Positions 1-6,364 of a DNA stretch of 9,704 bases are shown piece after piece. Under the pieces are notes generated by a model. The model saw only the letters and a program-made list of their open reading frames with translations. It did not search any database and was not told the DNA's origin. The position numbers and the translations under genes are program-made. The stretch is taken from assembly GCA_946626795.1 (NCBI GenBank), contig CAMOUZ010000036.1, positions 1 through 9,704 on the forward strand, read 5' to 3'. This DNA is from an uncultured Clostridia bacterium. GTDB taxonomy: Bacteria > Bacillota > Clostridia > Christensenellales > CAG-1252. How positions within the stretch are numbered: position 1 is the first letter of the stretch; each line of letters opens with the position of its first letter.

Positions 1-449
1 CCCTTTCCGTCTCCCTCGCCGACCTCACGAAACGCTACAACGTTCTGCATATCGGCGGCGCATCCGTCCCGCCTTTGAAAACGCCTTCTTACGTCTCCGT
101 CCCCTTCGCGGAAGACATCGAGAATTATTTCGCGACGGCGGATCTCGTGATCTCGCGGGGAGGCGCGTCCACCCTCGGCGAACTGACAGCCCTCGGCAAA
201 CGCGTCCTCGTCATCCCCCTGCCGAAAGGTCCTTCGCGAGGCGACCAAGTCCTGAACGCCGCCTATTACCTCGCCCAAGGCGCCGTAAATGTCCTGCCGC
301 AATCCGAGCTCACGCCGGATAATCTCCTCGGCGCGATCAAACATACTATTATGAGTCGCCCACCCGCGCCCACGTATGACAGACGCACGCCGGAGATCCT
401 CGCCGACGCGCTTTTCGAGATCGCGAAAGAGGGTCTTTCCGCGCCCTGA
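1..449 (+). CDS. murG: MurG-type UDP-GlcNAc glycosyltransferase, C-terminal part (5' end outside window)
   Basis: The open frame runs in from the window edge (first full codon at base 3) and ends at a TGA at 447-449, giving about 148 C-terminal residues; the TTG at 75 is only an internal Leu codon. MurG transfers GlcNAc from UDP-GlcNAc onto lipid I at the inner face of the membrane to make lipid II for peptidoglycan. The visible part is the C-terminal Rossmann domain: ADLVISRGGASTLGEL matches the UDP-GlcNAc-binding loop of the family, and the following SRGDQVLNA segment matches the clostridial version of the loop that contacts the donor sugar. A short helical tail follows. No gene for the rest of the cell-wall cluster is visible downstream, so its operon must lie to the left. 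It could be a MurG-like paralogue, since the acceptor-binding N-terminal half is not visible. Confidence 0.85.
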   Translation, partial: LSVSLADLTKRYNVLHIGGASVPPLKTPSYVSVPFAEDIENYFATADLVISRGGASTLGELTALGKRVLVIPLPKGPSRGDQVLNAAYYLAQGAVNVLPQSELTPDNLLGAIKHTIMSRPPAPTYDRRTPEILADALFEIAKEGLSAP

Positions 450-509
450 GGCGAAGAAATGGAAGAGATCGATTTTTAAGGTTTTTCGTCTTCTTACCCT
501 CCAAAAATA

Positions 510-547
510 CGGTTTTTCGCTTCTCCTTCTCGAAAAAACCGCGTTTT
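510..547 (+). terminator. Weak putative intrinsic terminator after murG
   Basis: CGGTTTTTCG (510-519) can pair with CGAAAAAACCG (531-541), leaving one bulged A and an 11-base loop, and a run of five T follows at 543-547. The stem is mostly A-U, so it is weak. It lies about 60 bases past the murG stop and before the gldA promoter, where a terminator is expected. Related GGTTTTTCG copies at 480-488 and 552-562 could form alternative pairings. Confidence 0.4.
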
Positions 548-583
548 TGAAGGGTTTTTTCGTAAAAAAATCCAAAATCGCTA

Positions 584-611
584 TTGACATAACGGTTTTT
601 TATGTTAAAAT
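584..611 (+). promoter_or_regulatory. Sigma-A promoter with extended -10 for gldA-dhaKL
   Basis: A perfect -35 hexamer TTGACA lies at 584-589 and a -10 hexamer TAAAAT at 606-611, with a 16-base spacer. A TG dinucleotide at 603-604 gives an extended -10 (TGTTAAAAT). The predicted start point is near 617-619, which leaves an untranslated leader of about 65 bases before gldA. No operator could be recognised around it, and the leader has no strong hairpin or T-run. Confidence 0.75.
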
Positions 612-682
612 TTTAATAGCGGGTTTCCGCGAATACTACGATTGCAGCGTTTGCTGTAAAATTTATTTGAAGGAGATTTAAT

Positions 683-1855
683 ATGAGAAAAGCATTTATC
701 TGCCCGACCAAGTACGTTCAAGGTGAAGACGAATTGCTCAATTTGGGCTATTTCGTAAAGACGTTCGGCAAGAAAGCCCTCTTGATCGCCGACCCCTTCG
801 CTTACAACCTCGTAAAGGACAAGCTCGCCGCCACCGCGGAGAAGTATAAAGTCGAGTTCGTTCCCGCCGGAGACGTCTTCAAAGGCGAGTGCAGCCGCAC
901 CGTCGTCGCGAAGCTCCAAGAGATCGCGAAAGAGAATAAGTGCGCTTGTACGATCGGTCTCGGCGGCGGTAAAGCCATCGACACGAGTAAATGCGTCGCC
1001 GCGGGCAATCCCCTGATCATCTGCCCCACTATTGCGGCTACCGACGCGCCCACCAGCCACAGCGCCGTGCTTTATACCGACGATCACGAGTTTGACGATT
1101 ATGCTTATTTCCGTCAGAGCCCGAGCGTCGTTTTGATCGACCTCAACGTCATCGCGAATGCCCCCGCTCGTTTCCTCGTCTCCGGCATGGGCGACGCGCT
1201 CAGCACTTATTTCGAGGCGCGTGCGAATGTCAAGAGCGTTTCCAATGTCAATGCGGGTCTCCCCTGCGGCGCGAACCGCGCGAAGGGCACCCTCCTCGGC
1301 TATGGCACCCACACCGCTTTCGCGCTCGCCGAGCTCTGCTATAAGAACCTCATCAGCGACGGCTATAAGGCGAAAGTCGCTTGCGAAGAGCACGCCGTAA
1401 CGCAGGCATTCGAGAAGATCGTCGAGACGAATATCCTTCTCTCCGGTCTCGGCTTCGAGTCCGGCGGTCTCGCCGCGGCGCATGCGATCCATGACGGTAT
1501 CACCATCATCCACGAGATCCATGCGAATAACTTCCACGGCGAAGTCGTCGCCTTCGGCACCATCTGCCAGCTCATCCTCGAAAACGCCCCCGAAGACGAG
1601 CTCTATGAAGTTCTCGATTTCTGCGACACCGTGGGCCTCCCCATCACCCTCCAAGATCTCATGACCAGCAAGAAGGACGGCTCCGTCGCCCGCACTTCCC
1701 TCACCGAGGACGAGCTAAAAGCCGTCGCCGCGAAGACATGCATCCCAGAGGAGTCCATCCACAATATGCCCTTCCCCGTTACGGAAGAGATGGTGGTCGC
1801 CGCGATCAAGACCGCGGATAAGATCGGCCGCGAATACAAGGGCTACGACGAATAA
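683..1855 (+). CDS. gldA: Glycerol dehydrogenase, NAD-dependent (iron-containing ADH superfamily)
   Basis: GldA oxidises glycerol to dihydroxyacetone with NAD+ in the cytoplasm, or runs in reverse. The start is set by AGGAG at 671-675, seven bases before the ATG. The N-terminal domain carries the NAD-binding GLGGGKAID (92-100) and the TIAATDAPTSHSAV segment (116-129). The C-terminal helical domain holds the expected Zn ligands: Asp171 in GMGDALSTYFEA, His267 in AAHAIHDG and His285 in NNFHGEVVAFG; the 18-residue gap between the two His fits known GldA enzymes. At 390 residues it is slightly longer than the usual 365-370; the excess seems to lie around residues 181-210, before the LAELCY segment. 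It is the first gene of an operon with the dihydroxyacetone kinase gene that starts 63 bases downstream, which supports glycerol/dihydroxyacetone as the substrate pair. A related 1,2-diol substrate cannot be excluded. Confidence 0.93.
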   Translation: MRKAFICPTKYVQGEDELLNLGYFVKTFGKKALLIADPFAYNLVKDKLAATAEKYKVEFVPAGDVFKGECSRTVVAKLQEIAKENKCACTIGLGGGKAIDTSKCVAAGNPLIICPTIAATDAPTSHSAVLYTDDHEFDDYAYFRQSPSVVLIDLNVIANAPARFLVSGMGDALSTYFEARANVKSVSNVNAGLPCGANRAKGTLLGYGTHTAFALAELCYKNLISDGYKAKVACEEHAVTQAFEKIVETNILLSGLGFESGGLAAAHAIHDGITIIHEIHANNFHGEVVAFGTICQLILENAPEDELYEVLDFCDTVGLPITLQDLMTSKKDGSVARTSLTEDELKAVAAKTCIPEESIHNMPFPVTEEMVVAAIKTADKIGREYKGYDE

Positions 1856-1870
1856 TCATCATATCAAAAC

Positions 1871-1898
1871 GATTAGCCGGGAGAAGTCTCGGCTAATC
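1871..1898 (+). other. Intercistronic stem-loop between gldA and dhaKL
   Basis: GATTAGCCGGGA (1871-1882) pairs with TCTCGGCTAATC (1887-1898) over 12 bp, with one G-U pair and a GAAG loop. No T-run follows (the next bases are TCATAAAAAGGAG), so it is not a standard terminator. It ends nine bases before the AGGAG ribosome binding site of dhaKL. It could protect the 3' end of the gldA transcript, mark a processing site, or tune translation of dhaKL. Confidence 0.65.
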
Positions 1899-1918
1899 TC
1901 ATAAAAAGGAGAGAATCT

Positions 1919-3751
1919 ATGAAGAAAATAATGAATACACCGGAAACCTTCGTCTATGATATGTGTCACGGTCTCGCCATGGCGCATCCCGATCTCGAAT
2001 TCGTTGAAAAATTCAAGATCGTCAAGAAGAAGGAGATCGACGACGAGAAGGTCAGCCTCATCTCGGGCGGCGGTTCGGGTCACGAGCCCGCGCACGCAGG
2101 CTTCGTCGGAAAGGGCATGCTCGACGCTGCGGTCTGCGGCGACGTCTTCGCCTCCCCCAGCCAAGTGCAGGTCTATAACGCCATCAAGAAATGCGCCACG
2201 GACAAGGGCGTGCTCCTCATCATCAAAAATTACTCCGGCGACTGCATGAATTTCAATAACGCGATGAGCGACGCCATCGACGACGGCGTAAAAGTGGACG
2301 CCGTGTACGTGAATGACGACATCGCCGTCAAAGACAGCCTCTATACCGTCGGCAGACGCGGCGTGGCAGGCACCGTGCTCGTGCATAAATGCGCCGGCGC
2401 GGCGGCGGAGATGGGTAAGGAGCTCGAAGAGGTCAAGGCGGTGGCGAATAAGGTCATCGCGAACGTCCGTTCCTTCGGCTTCGCCTTCACTTCCTGCACC
2501 GTTCCCGCGGCGGGACACCCCACCTTCGAGATCGGCGACGACGAGATGGAATTCGGCGTGGGCATCCACGGCGAGCCCGGACGCTTCCGCGAGAAGATCG
2601 ATTATTCTTCCGGCAAGTTCTCCGATAATCTCGCCGAGAGGATCGTGAAGGATCTCACGGAAGACCTCGGTCTCAAAAAGGACGAGGAAGTCGTCCTCCT
2701 CATCAACGGCTTCGGCGGCACCCCGCTCCAAGAGCTCTACATCCTGAATAAGAGCACCACCGAGGCGCTTGACAAAGAGGGCGTGAAGGTCTATCGCACC
2801 ATCGTCGGCAACTTCATGACCAGCATCGACATGGCGGGCGCATCCATCACCGTGCTCCGCGTGGACGAGGATCTCAAAAAGTACATCGACTATCCCGTGA
2901 ATACCCCCGCTCTCACCTGGGGCGGCGCGATGAACGAGCAGGCGGAAGCGGCTGTGGAAGCGATGAACGCCATCGCGAAAGCGCTCGGCGTCACGAACGT
3001 GGCGGCTCCCGCGGCGAAGAAAGCCAAGAAAGCGGCTGCCGAAGAGGAAGACGCAAACGCAGTCTACGAAGTGGAAGGCACCCCCGCCATCGGCGAGACC
3101 ATCAACACCGCGGCTTTCGTCAAGGTCGTGGACAAGATGGCGGACGTCATCATCGAGAACGAAGTCCCCTTCTGCGAGGCGGACAAGATGGGCGACGGCG
3201 ACTTCGGCATGAGCATCGCGAAGGGCTTCCGTCAGCTCAAAGCGGACTGGGCTACGCGCAAAAAGGGCGACATCGGCGAATTCCTCGTCAGCTGCTCCGA
3301 GATCATCAAGGAGTACTGCGGCGGCGCTTCCGGTCCCATTTGGGGCAGCGCCTTCAAGTACGCGGGCAAGGCTATGCTCGGCAAGAAGGAAGTCAATCTC
3401 ACCGACATCGCATTCCTCTTCACGGAGGCAAATCGCGGCGTCTATGAGACGGGCAAAAAGAGCTTCGGCAAGGGCGCAGAAATCGGCGATAAGACCCTTG
3501 TGGACGCCTTGAAGCCCTGCGCCATGGCTCTCACCAAAGCGGCTGAAGAAGGCAAGAAGCTCCAAGAAGGCTTGGACCTCGGCGCGAAAGCGGCACATGA
3601 CGGCGCGGAAGCCACGAAGACCCACGTCGCCACCCTCGGCAGAGCGGGCACCGTCGGCGAGCGCTCCATCGGCTATCCCGACGCAGGCGCACACGGCCTC
3701 GACGTCATCTTCAACGAGCTCGCGAAGTACATCAAGAACTTTAAAGCGTAA
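1919..3751 (+). CDS. dhaKL: Dihydroxyacetone kinase, DhaK-DhaL fusion (ATP-dependent type)
   Basis: This cytoplasmic enzyme phosphorylates dihydroxyacetone to dihydroxyacetone phosphate. AGGAG at 1907-1911 lies seven bases before the chosen ATG, which makes Met1 better than Met5. Residues 1 to about 335 are DhaK: GGGSGHEP (50-57, His55), Asp108 in NYSGDC, and the substrate-binding His217 in GIHGEPG match the known catalytic residues of the family. Residues about 395-610 are DhaL: the Mg-nucleotide loop DKMGDGD (422-428), GGASGP (468-473) and GERSIGYPDAGA (580-591). A low-complexity linker rich in Ala, Lys and Glu (361-383) joins them. Having both domains in one chain, with no dhaM nearby, fits the ATP-using Citrobacter-type enzyme, not the PTS type. 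At 610 residues it is longer than the typical 550-585, mainly because of the linker. The upstream gldA supplies its substrate. A broader triose or ketose kinase role is possible. Confidence 0.93.
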   Translation: MKKIMNTPETFVYDMCHGLAMAHPDLEFVEKFKIVKKKEIDDEKVSLISGGGSGHEPAHAGFVGKGMLDAAVCGDVFASPSQVQVYNAIKKCATDKGVLLIIKNYSGDCMNFNNAMSDAIDDGVKVDAVYVNDDIAVKDSLYTVGRRGVAGTVLVHKCAGAAAEMGKELEEVKAVANKVIANVRSFGFAFTSCTVPAAGHPTFEIGDDEMEFGVGIHGEPGRFREKIDYSSGKFSDNLAERIVKDLTEDLGLKKDEEVVLLINGFGGTPLQELYILNKSTTEALDKEGVKVYRTIVGNFMTSIDMAGASITVLRVDEDLKKYIDYPVNTPALTWGGAMNEQAEAAVEAMNAIAKALGVTNVAAPAAKKAKKAAAEEEDANAVYEVEGTPAIGETINTAAFVKVVDKMADVIIENEVPFCEADKMGDGDFGMSIAKGFRQLKADWATRKKGDIGEFLVSCSEIIKEYCGGASGPIWGSAFKYAGKAMLGKKEVNLTDIAFLFTEANRGVYETGKKSFGKGAEIGDKTLVDALKPCAMALTKAAEEGKKLQEGLDLGAKAAHDGAEATKTHVATLGRAGTVGERSIGYPDAGAHGLDVIFNELAKYIKNFKA

Positions 3752-3769
3752 GAAGACGACCATTCAAAC

Positions 3770-3811
3770 AAAAAAAATCACCTTGCGGGAGACCGTAAGG
3801 TGATTTTTTTT
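3770..3811 (+). terminator. Strong intrinsic terminator of the gldA-dhaKL operon
   Basis: The arms TCACCTTGCGG (3778-3788) and CCGTAAGGTGA (3793-3803) form an 11-bp stem with one G-U pair and a GAGA (GNRA) tetraloop. Eight A precede it and eight T follow it (3804-3811), so it could also stop transcription arriving on the minus strand. It begins 18 bases after the dhaKL stop. Confidence 0.9.
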
Positions 3812-3899
3812 AGTGAAGTTTGACTTTGTCAAGTGAAGTTTTTGCCGACGAAAAAGTGAAATTTTCCAATATCAAAGTAAAATCTCGCGCAAGGCGCGA
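3812..3899. repeat. Degenerate tandem repeat AGTGAARTTT with ~21-base period, ending in a GC hairpin
   Basis: Four related decamers start at 3812 and 3832 (both AGTGAAGTTT), 3855 (AGTGAAATTT) and 3876 (AGTAAAATCT), so spacings are 20, 23 and 21 bases. The spacers form small inverted repeats: TTGAC/GTCAA at 3820-3832 and TTTTT/AAAAA flanking GCCGACG at 3839-3855. The block ends with TCGCGC-AAG-GCGCGA (3885-3899), a 6-bp GC stem with a 3-base loop. It sits exactly between the host operon terminator and the phage terminator. It may be an intergenic repeat family of the host or part of an integration junction; no open frame in it looks real. Confidence 0.6.
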
Positions 3900-3936
3900 A
3901 GATATGAAACGCACTCTTACAAAGGTGAATCCGAAT

Positions 3937-3980
3937 AAAAAAAATGGGGCTGTGCTTTCAAACGAAAGCACAGCCTTTTT
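3937..3980 (-). terminator. Bidirectional intrinsic terminator closing the phage late operon
   Basis: GGCTGTGCTTTC (3948-3959) and GAAAGCACAGCC (3964-3975) form a perfect 12-bp stem with a 4-base loop. On the minus strand it is followed by CCA and a run of eight T (complement of 3937-3944), and it lies about 35 bases after the holin stop. On the plus strand five T follow (3976-3980), so it also blocks read-through from dhaKL into antisense phage RNA. Confidence 0.88.
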
Positions 3981-3983
3981 GAG

Positions 3984-4003
3984 CCTTTGCAAAACAGCAA
4001 AGG
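3984..4003 (-). repeat. Small inverted repeat just after the holin stop
   Basis: CCTTTGC (3984-3990) and GCAAAGG (3997-4003) are perfect inverted 7-mers around a 6-base loop. No T-run follows on the minus strand. It lies between the holin stop codon and the main terminator, so it is probably an accessory 3'-UTR hairpin. Confidence 0.4.
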
Positions 4004-4009
4004 ACTGCC

Positions 4010-4315
4010 CTATTCCGCCGCTTTGGGCGGGTCGGGCTCTGCGTCATCCACGGCGCGCACTTTCGCCGCGGCGGTCTTCTTCTTCGTAAAGAGTCCCTGC
4101 GCGACGGCGACGGTGGAATCGATGGTGTCGATGATATTCTTGATGTCCTGTTTGATGCCTTCCAAGGCATTCAGTCCTTCCGTGAGGCTGGTGATGGTCG
4201 CCGTGTACTTCTCTTCCCGCTTCTTGCTATCTTGCAATTGATAGACGAGAAGTCCGAGGAAGAGGAGCGCCCAGACGCCGTTCGCCGCCATGTATTCGAT
4301 GATCTTATCCCACAT
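4010..4315 (-). CDS. BhlA/UviB-type holin
   Basis: A 101-residue protein with one N-terminal membrane segment (about residues 11-27, NGVWALLFLGLLVYQL) preceded by a short amphipathic start MWDKIIEYMA. It is followed by a highly charged stretch (DSKKREEKY, 29-37), a helical region (38-75) and a Lys/Ala then acidic, Pro-containing tail. This layout is that of the BhlA/UviB bacteriocin-holin family, small membrane proteins that permeabilise the cell membrane at the end of phage growth. AGGAGG (complement of 4321-4326) lies five bases before the ATG and overlaps the end of the upstream coiled-coil gene, whose stop is one base away, so translation is coupled. It is the last gene before the terminator; no endolysin is adjacent in the window. 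A single-TM phage protein of other role is the main alternative. Confidence 0.75.
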   Translation of the reverse strand: MWDKIIEYMAANGVWALLFLGLLVYQLQDSKKREEKYTATITSLTEGLNALEGIKQDIKNIIDTIDSTVAVAQGLFTKKKTAAAKVRAVDDAEPDPPKAAE

Positions 4316-4316
4316 A

Positions 4317-5249
4317 TTATCCTCCTATCGTCCGTGCGAACTTATCATAATAGAGACCGAGGTAAGCGCGAAGCTCTTCGCGGTTTTTCGCGAGGAAATC
4401 CTTCTTTTTCTCCTCTGTGAAGTCCGCGAGCTCGCCGATGACATAGTCATAACGCCGATCGTAATTCACTTTCTTCTCCCCCGTATAATCCCCGTTGACG
4501 TCCTCATACGCCGCATTGAGCTCGGCGTCTTCTTTGAGGTAAGCCTCCGCGCGGTCCGCCTCCGCCTTCTCTGCGGAGGATTTATAAGCGGCAAGGAGCT
4601 TATCCCGCTGCGACTTGTATTTCGCGATCTTCTTTTCGAGGTCGATGGCGTAAGAGATCTCGTATTCCCGCATCGCCTCGTCATACGCCGTTTCCGCGCG
4701 ACGGATCTTATTGTCGATGGCGCTGAGTTTTTCGCCGTAAAGGCTTCCCGCCTCGCCGTACGCTCTCTCGGCGTTTAATCGGATAGACTCTTCTTTCAAG
4801 CCCGCCGTCGAGGAATGGGAAAGTCCCTTTTGAGACATCCTCTCCGCATGGGCGGCAAGGGCGCTCTCCTCCTTCTCTTTCACCGCGCGAACGGCGGAGA
4901 GATATCCCGCGGAAAGTCCCGCGCGATCACGCTCCGCATCTTCGATCTTTTCATCTCGCTTTAAAGCCGCTTTGTTCCGCTTGGAGGCATAACTCGACGT
5001 CGTCTCGCCCGTGGCTCTCGCCGTGAGCTCCTCGTCCGTCTCGAAAGTCTCGGCGCCCACATTCTCACGGGCATAGGCTTTCGCCCTTTCACGAAGCGAA
5101 GCGTCGTATTCCTCCTTGATCCCTTTTAAGCCGTTCAGGATGCTTCCGTAACTTTTATTTCCGCCGCTGACCGTGAACGTGCTCTCCTTGACGTCGGGCA
5201 ATTTCACAGTCTCCGACCTTATGCTTATTCTTTCTCCCGGTGCTAACAT
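4317..5249 (-). CDS. Alpha-helical coiled-coil phage protein, possible internal/ejection protein
   Basis: I do not recognise a specific family. The 310 residues are strongly charged and rich in Ala, Glu, Lys and Arg. Residues 1-35 look extended, with Ser/Thr-rich segments; about 40-62, 95-140 and 150-245 look like long helices with heptad-like spacing, interrupted by a turn at MSQKGLSHSSTAGL (138-151). Tyr is unusually frequent near the C-terminus (residues 247-301). A break of the type Arg/Lys-Gly-Leu-x-x-Ser-Ser within long helices occurs in phage internal virion and pilot proteins, so an ejection or tail-associated role is a reasonable inference, not shown. AGGAGG at the complement of 5255-5260 lies five bases before the ATG, and the upstream gene stops 12 bases away. 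No signal peptide, membrane segment or catalytic motif is visible, so an endolysin is unlikely. Confidence 0.8.
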   Translation of the reverse strand: MLAPGERISIRSETVKLPDVKESTFTVSGGNKSYGSILNGLKGIKEEYDASLRERAKAYARENVGAETFETDEELTARATGETTSSYASKRNKAALKRDEKIEDAERDRAGLSAGYLSAVRAVKEKEESALAAHAERMSQKGLSHSSTAGLKEESIRLNAERAYGEAGSLYGEKLSAIDNKIRRAETAYDEAMREYEISYAIDLEKKIAKYKSQRDKLLAAYKSSAEKAEADRAEAYLKEDAELNAAYEDVNGDYTGEKKVNYDRRYDYVIGELADFTEEKKKDFLAKNREELRAYLGLYYDKFARTIGG

Positions 5250-5261
5250 AGTACCCTCCTT

Positions 5262-6362
5262 CTATTCTTTGATCTTGACGTCATTGTCCTGCATAAGCAG
5301 TCCGCAACCATTCCCCGCAACATACAGGTCGGCATAGGCAAAGGGCGCGGGCTCCCCGCCGAGCGTCCCCTTCACGAGGACCCCCTGCGCCGTCTTATAC
5401 GAGACGACGGGGGTGAAACTCGCGCCTTCGAGATTTGCCGTGGGGGCGGAGGCGCATTTCCCGAGATCCGTGACCTCATATTTCACGGAATCGCCCCCGA
5501 TCGTAAAGCGCGCCGAACCGTCCGACGTGAAGCGGAAGACCTTCCAATACCCCTCCGCGTTCTCGACAAGGAGGATGCTGCCGCGCTCTGCGCTGAGCAC
5601 TCTCCTCACGCCCGAAATCGTGCGGGAAGCCATGGTCAAGGCTCCGTTTTTCGCCGCCGTGCCGACATGCAAGACGTTCACGTCGTCGGTATACGCCACG
5701 AGATAGTCGTGCCCCGTCGGGAGGGAGAAGCCGTCCGCCATCGCCGCCGAGGAAAGCCCGCTGACGGGGACGGTCGAGACGACCCCGCTATTCACGCTGA
5801 GAGACGTGCTCTGCGCGGCGTAAAGGCTCCCTTTGTCGCTTGTATAAGCGCTCGTGCTCTTGTCATAACGGAGACAAGCGTCACAGGCGATATAATTCGT
5901 CGAGCTGTTGGTCAACACGCCGCTTTCATACGCCGTTTCTTCCACATTGTTCGTCCCCCTTTTCGTATAGACGACGAGGCGGGAAGACGTGTAATATCCC
6001 CCCACCCGATCGAAGTATCGCCGCCCTTCCCGCACGCCGACCCCTCTGACCCGCAAGATCGCGCCGCCATGCGCCGCCTCCGACTTGATCTCTAAGATAT
6101 GCTCCCCTTTCCCGAGTGCGACTTCCATCCGAAGATAGGGCGCCGATTTCTTCCCGAGGGTGAGCCCGTCAAGAGAAGCCGTATACGCGGAAGTCAAAGC
6201 GGGGAAAAGGATCTCCAAGACCGCTTTCGTCGAGACGTCACAGCGGAAGCGCACGCCTCCGACCCTTTGATCGGAAGGAACGCCGCCCGCGACCTCGCGC
6301 TCTTTTCGATATAACTCGCCGAGCTTCTCGGTATTCAGATAGGTTTCTTTCTCATAGTTCAT
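5262..6362 (-). CDS. Unrecognised beta-rich virion protein (tail or fibre-associated candidate)
   Basis: I do not recognise the family. The frame also has an ATG at 6368 that overlaps the previous stop as ATGA, but the only good ribosome site, GGAG (complement of 6370-6373), sits seven bases from the second ATG at 6362 and only one base from the first, so the 366-residue form is preferred. After a short helical start (1-25), residues about 35-112 alternate hydrophobic and polar residues in a pattern like a beta-sandwich (FRCDVSTKAVLEILF to GAILRVRGVGV). Residues 120-210 are Ser/Thr/Tyr-rich, and residues 215-300 have propeller-like blades (DYLVAYTDDVNVLHVG, GSILLVENAEGYWKVFRF). No enzyme motif or membrane segment is seen. 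Being just downstream of the propeller gene suggests a virion part, perhaps a host-contact or fibre-attachment protein. Confidence 0.85.
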   Translation of the reverse strand: MNYEKETYLNTEKLGELYRKEREVAGGVPSDQRVGGVRFRCDVSTKAVLEILFPALTSAYTASLDGLTLGKKSAPYLRMEVALGKGEHILEIKSEAAHGGAILRVRGVGVREGRRYFDRVGGYYTSSRLVVYTKRGTNNVEETAYESGVLTNSSTNYIACDACLRYDKSTSAYTSDKGSLYAAQSTSLSVNSGVVSTVPVSGLSSAAMADGFSLPTGHDYLVAYTDDVNVLHVGTAAKNGALTMASRTISGVRRVLSAERGSILLVENAEGYWKVFRFTSDGSARFTIGGDSVKYEVTDLGKCASAPTANLEGASFTPVVSYKTAQGVLVKGTLGGEPAPFAYADLYVAGNGCGLLMQDNDVKIKE

Positions 6363-6364
6363 AG

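Noticed and set aside
376..681. A 101-codon frame crossing the murG end and the promoter region
   Set aside because: It starts inside murG in another frame, passes through the AT-rich gap and the promoter, and has no ribosome site.
618..682. Riboswitch in the gldA leader
   Set aside because: The leader is only about 65 bases, with no terminator and no recognisable aptamer pattern.
605..1654. A 349-codon open frame antisense to gldA
   Set aside because: Shadow of gldA codon bias; composition is Asp/Glu/Gly-rich with no recognisable motifs, and it runs through the gldA promoter region.
1859..3763. A 634-codon open frame antisense to the whole dhaKL gene
   Set aside because: It is a mirror of dhaKL codon choice (few sense codons that give antisense stops). 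It has no ribosome site, reads as low-complexity sequence with no family features, and its sense strand is a clear enzyme gene.
3812..3930. CRISPR array
   Set aside because: The repeat units are only about 10 bases, degenerate and 20-23 bases apart; repeats and spacers are too short and no cas gene is near.
3820..4089. An 89-codon plus-strand frame across the junction
   Set aside because: It spans the repeat block, the phage terminator hairpin and the 3' end of the holin gene, and has no ribosome site.
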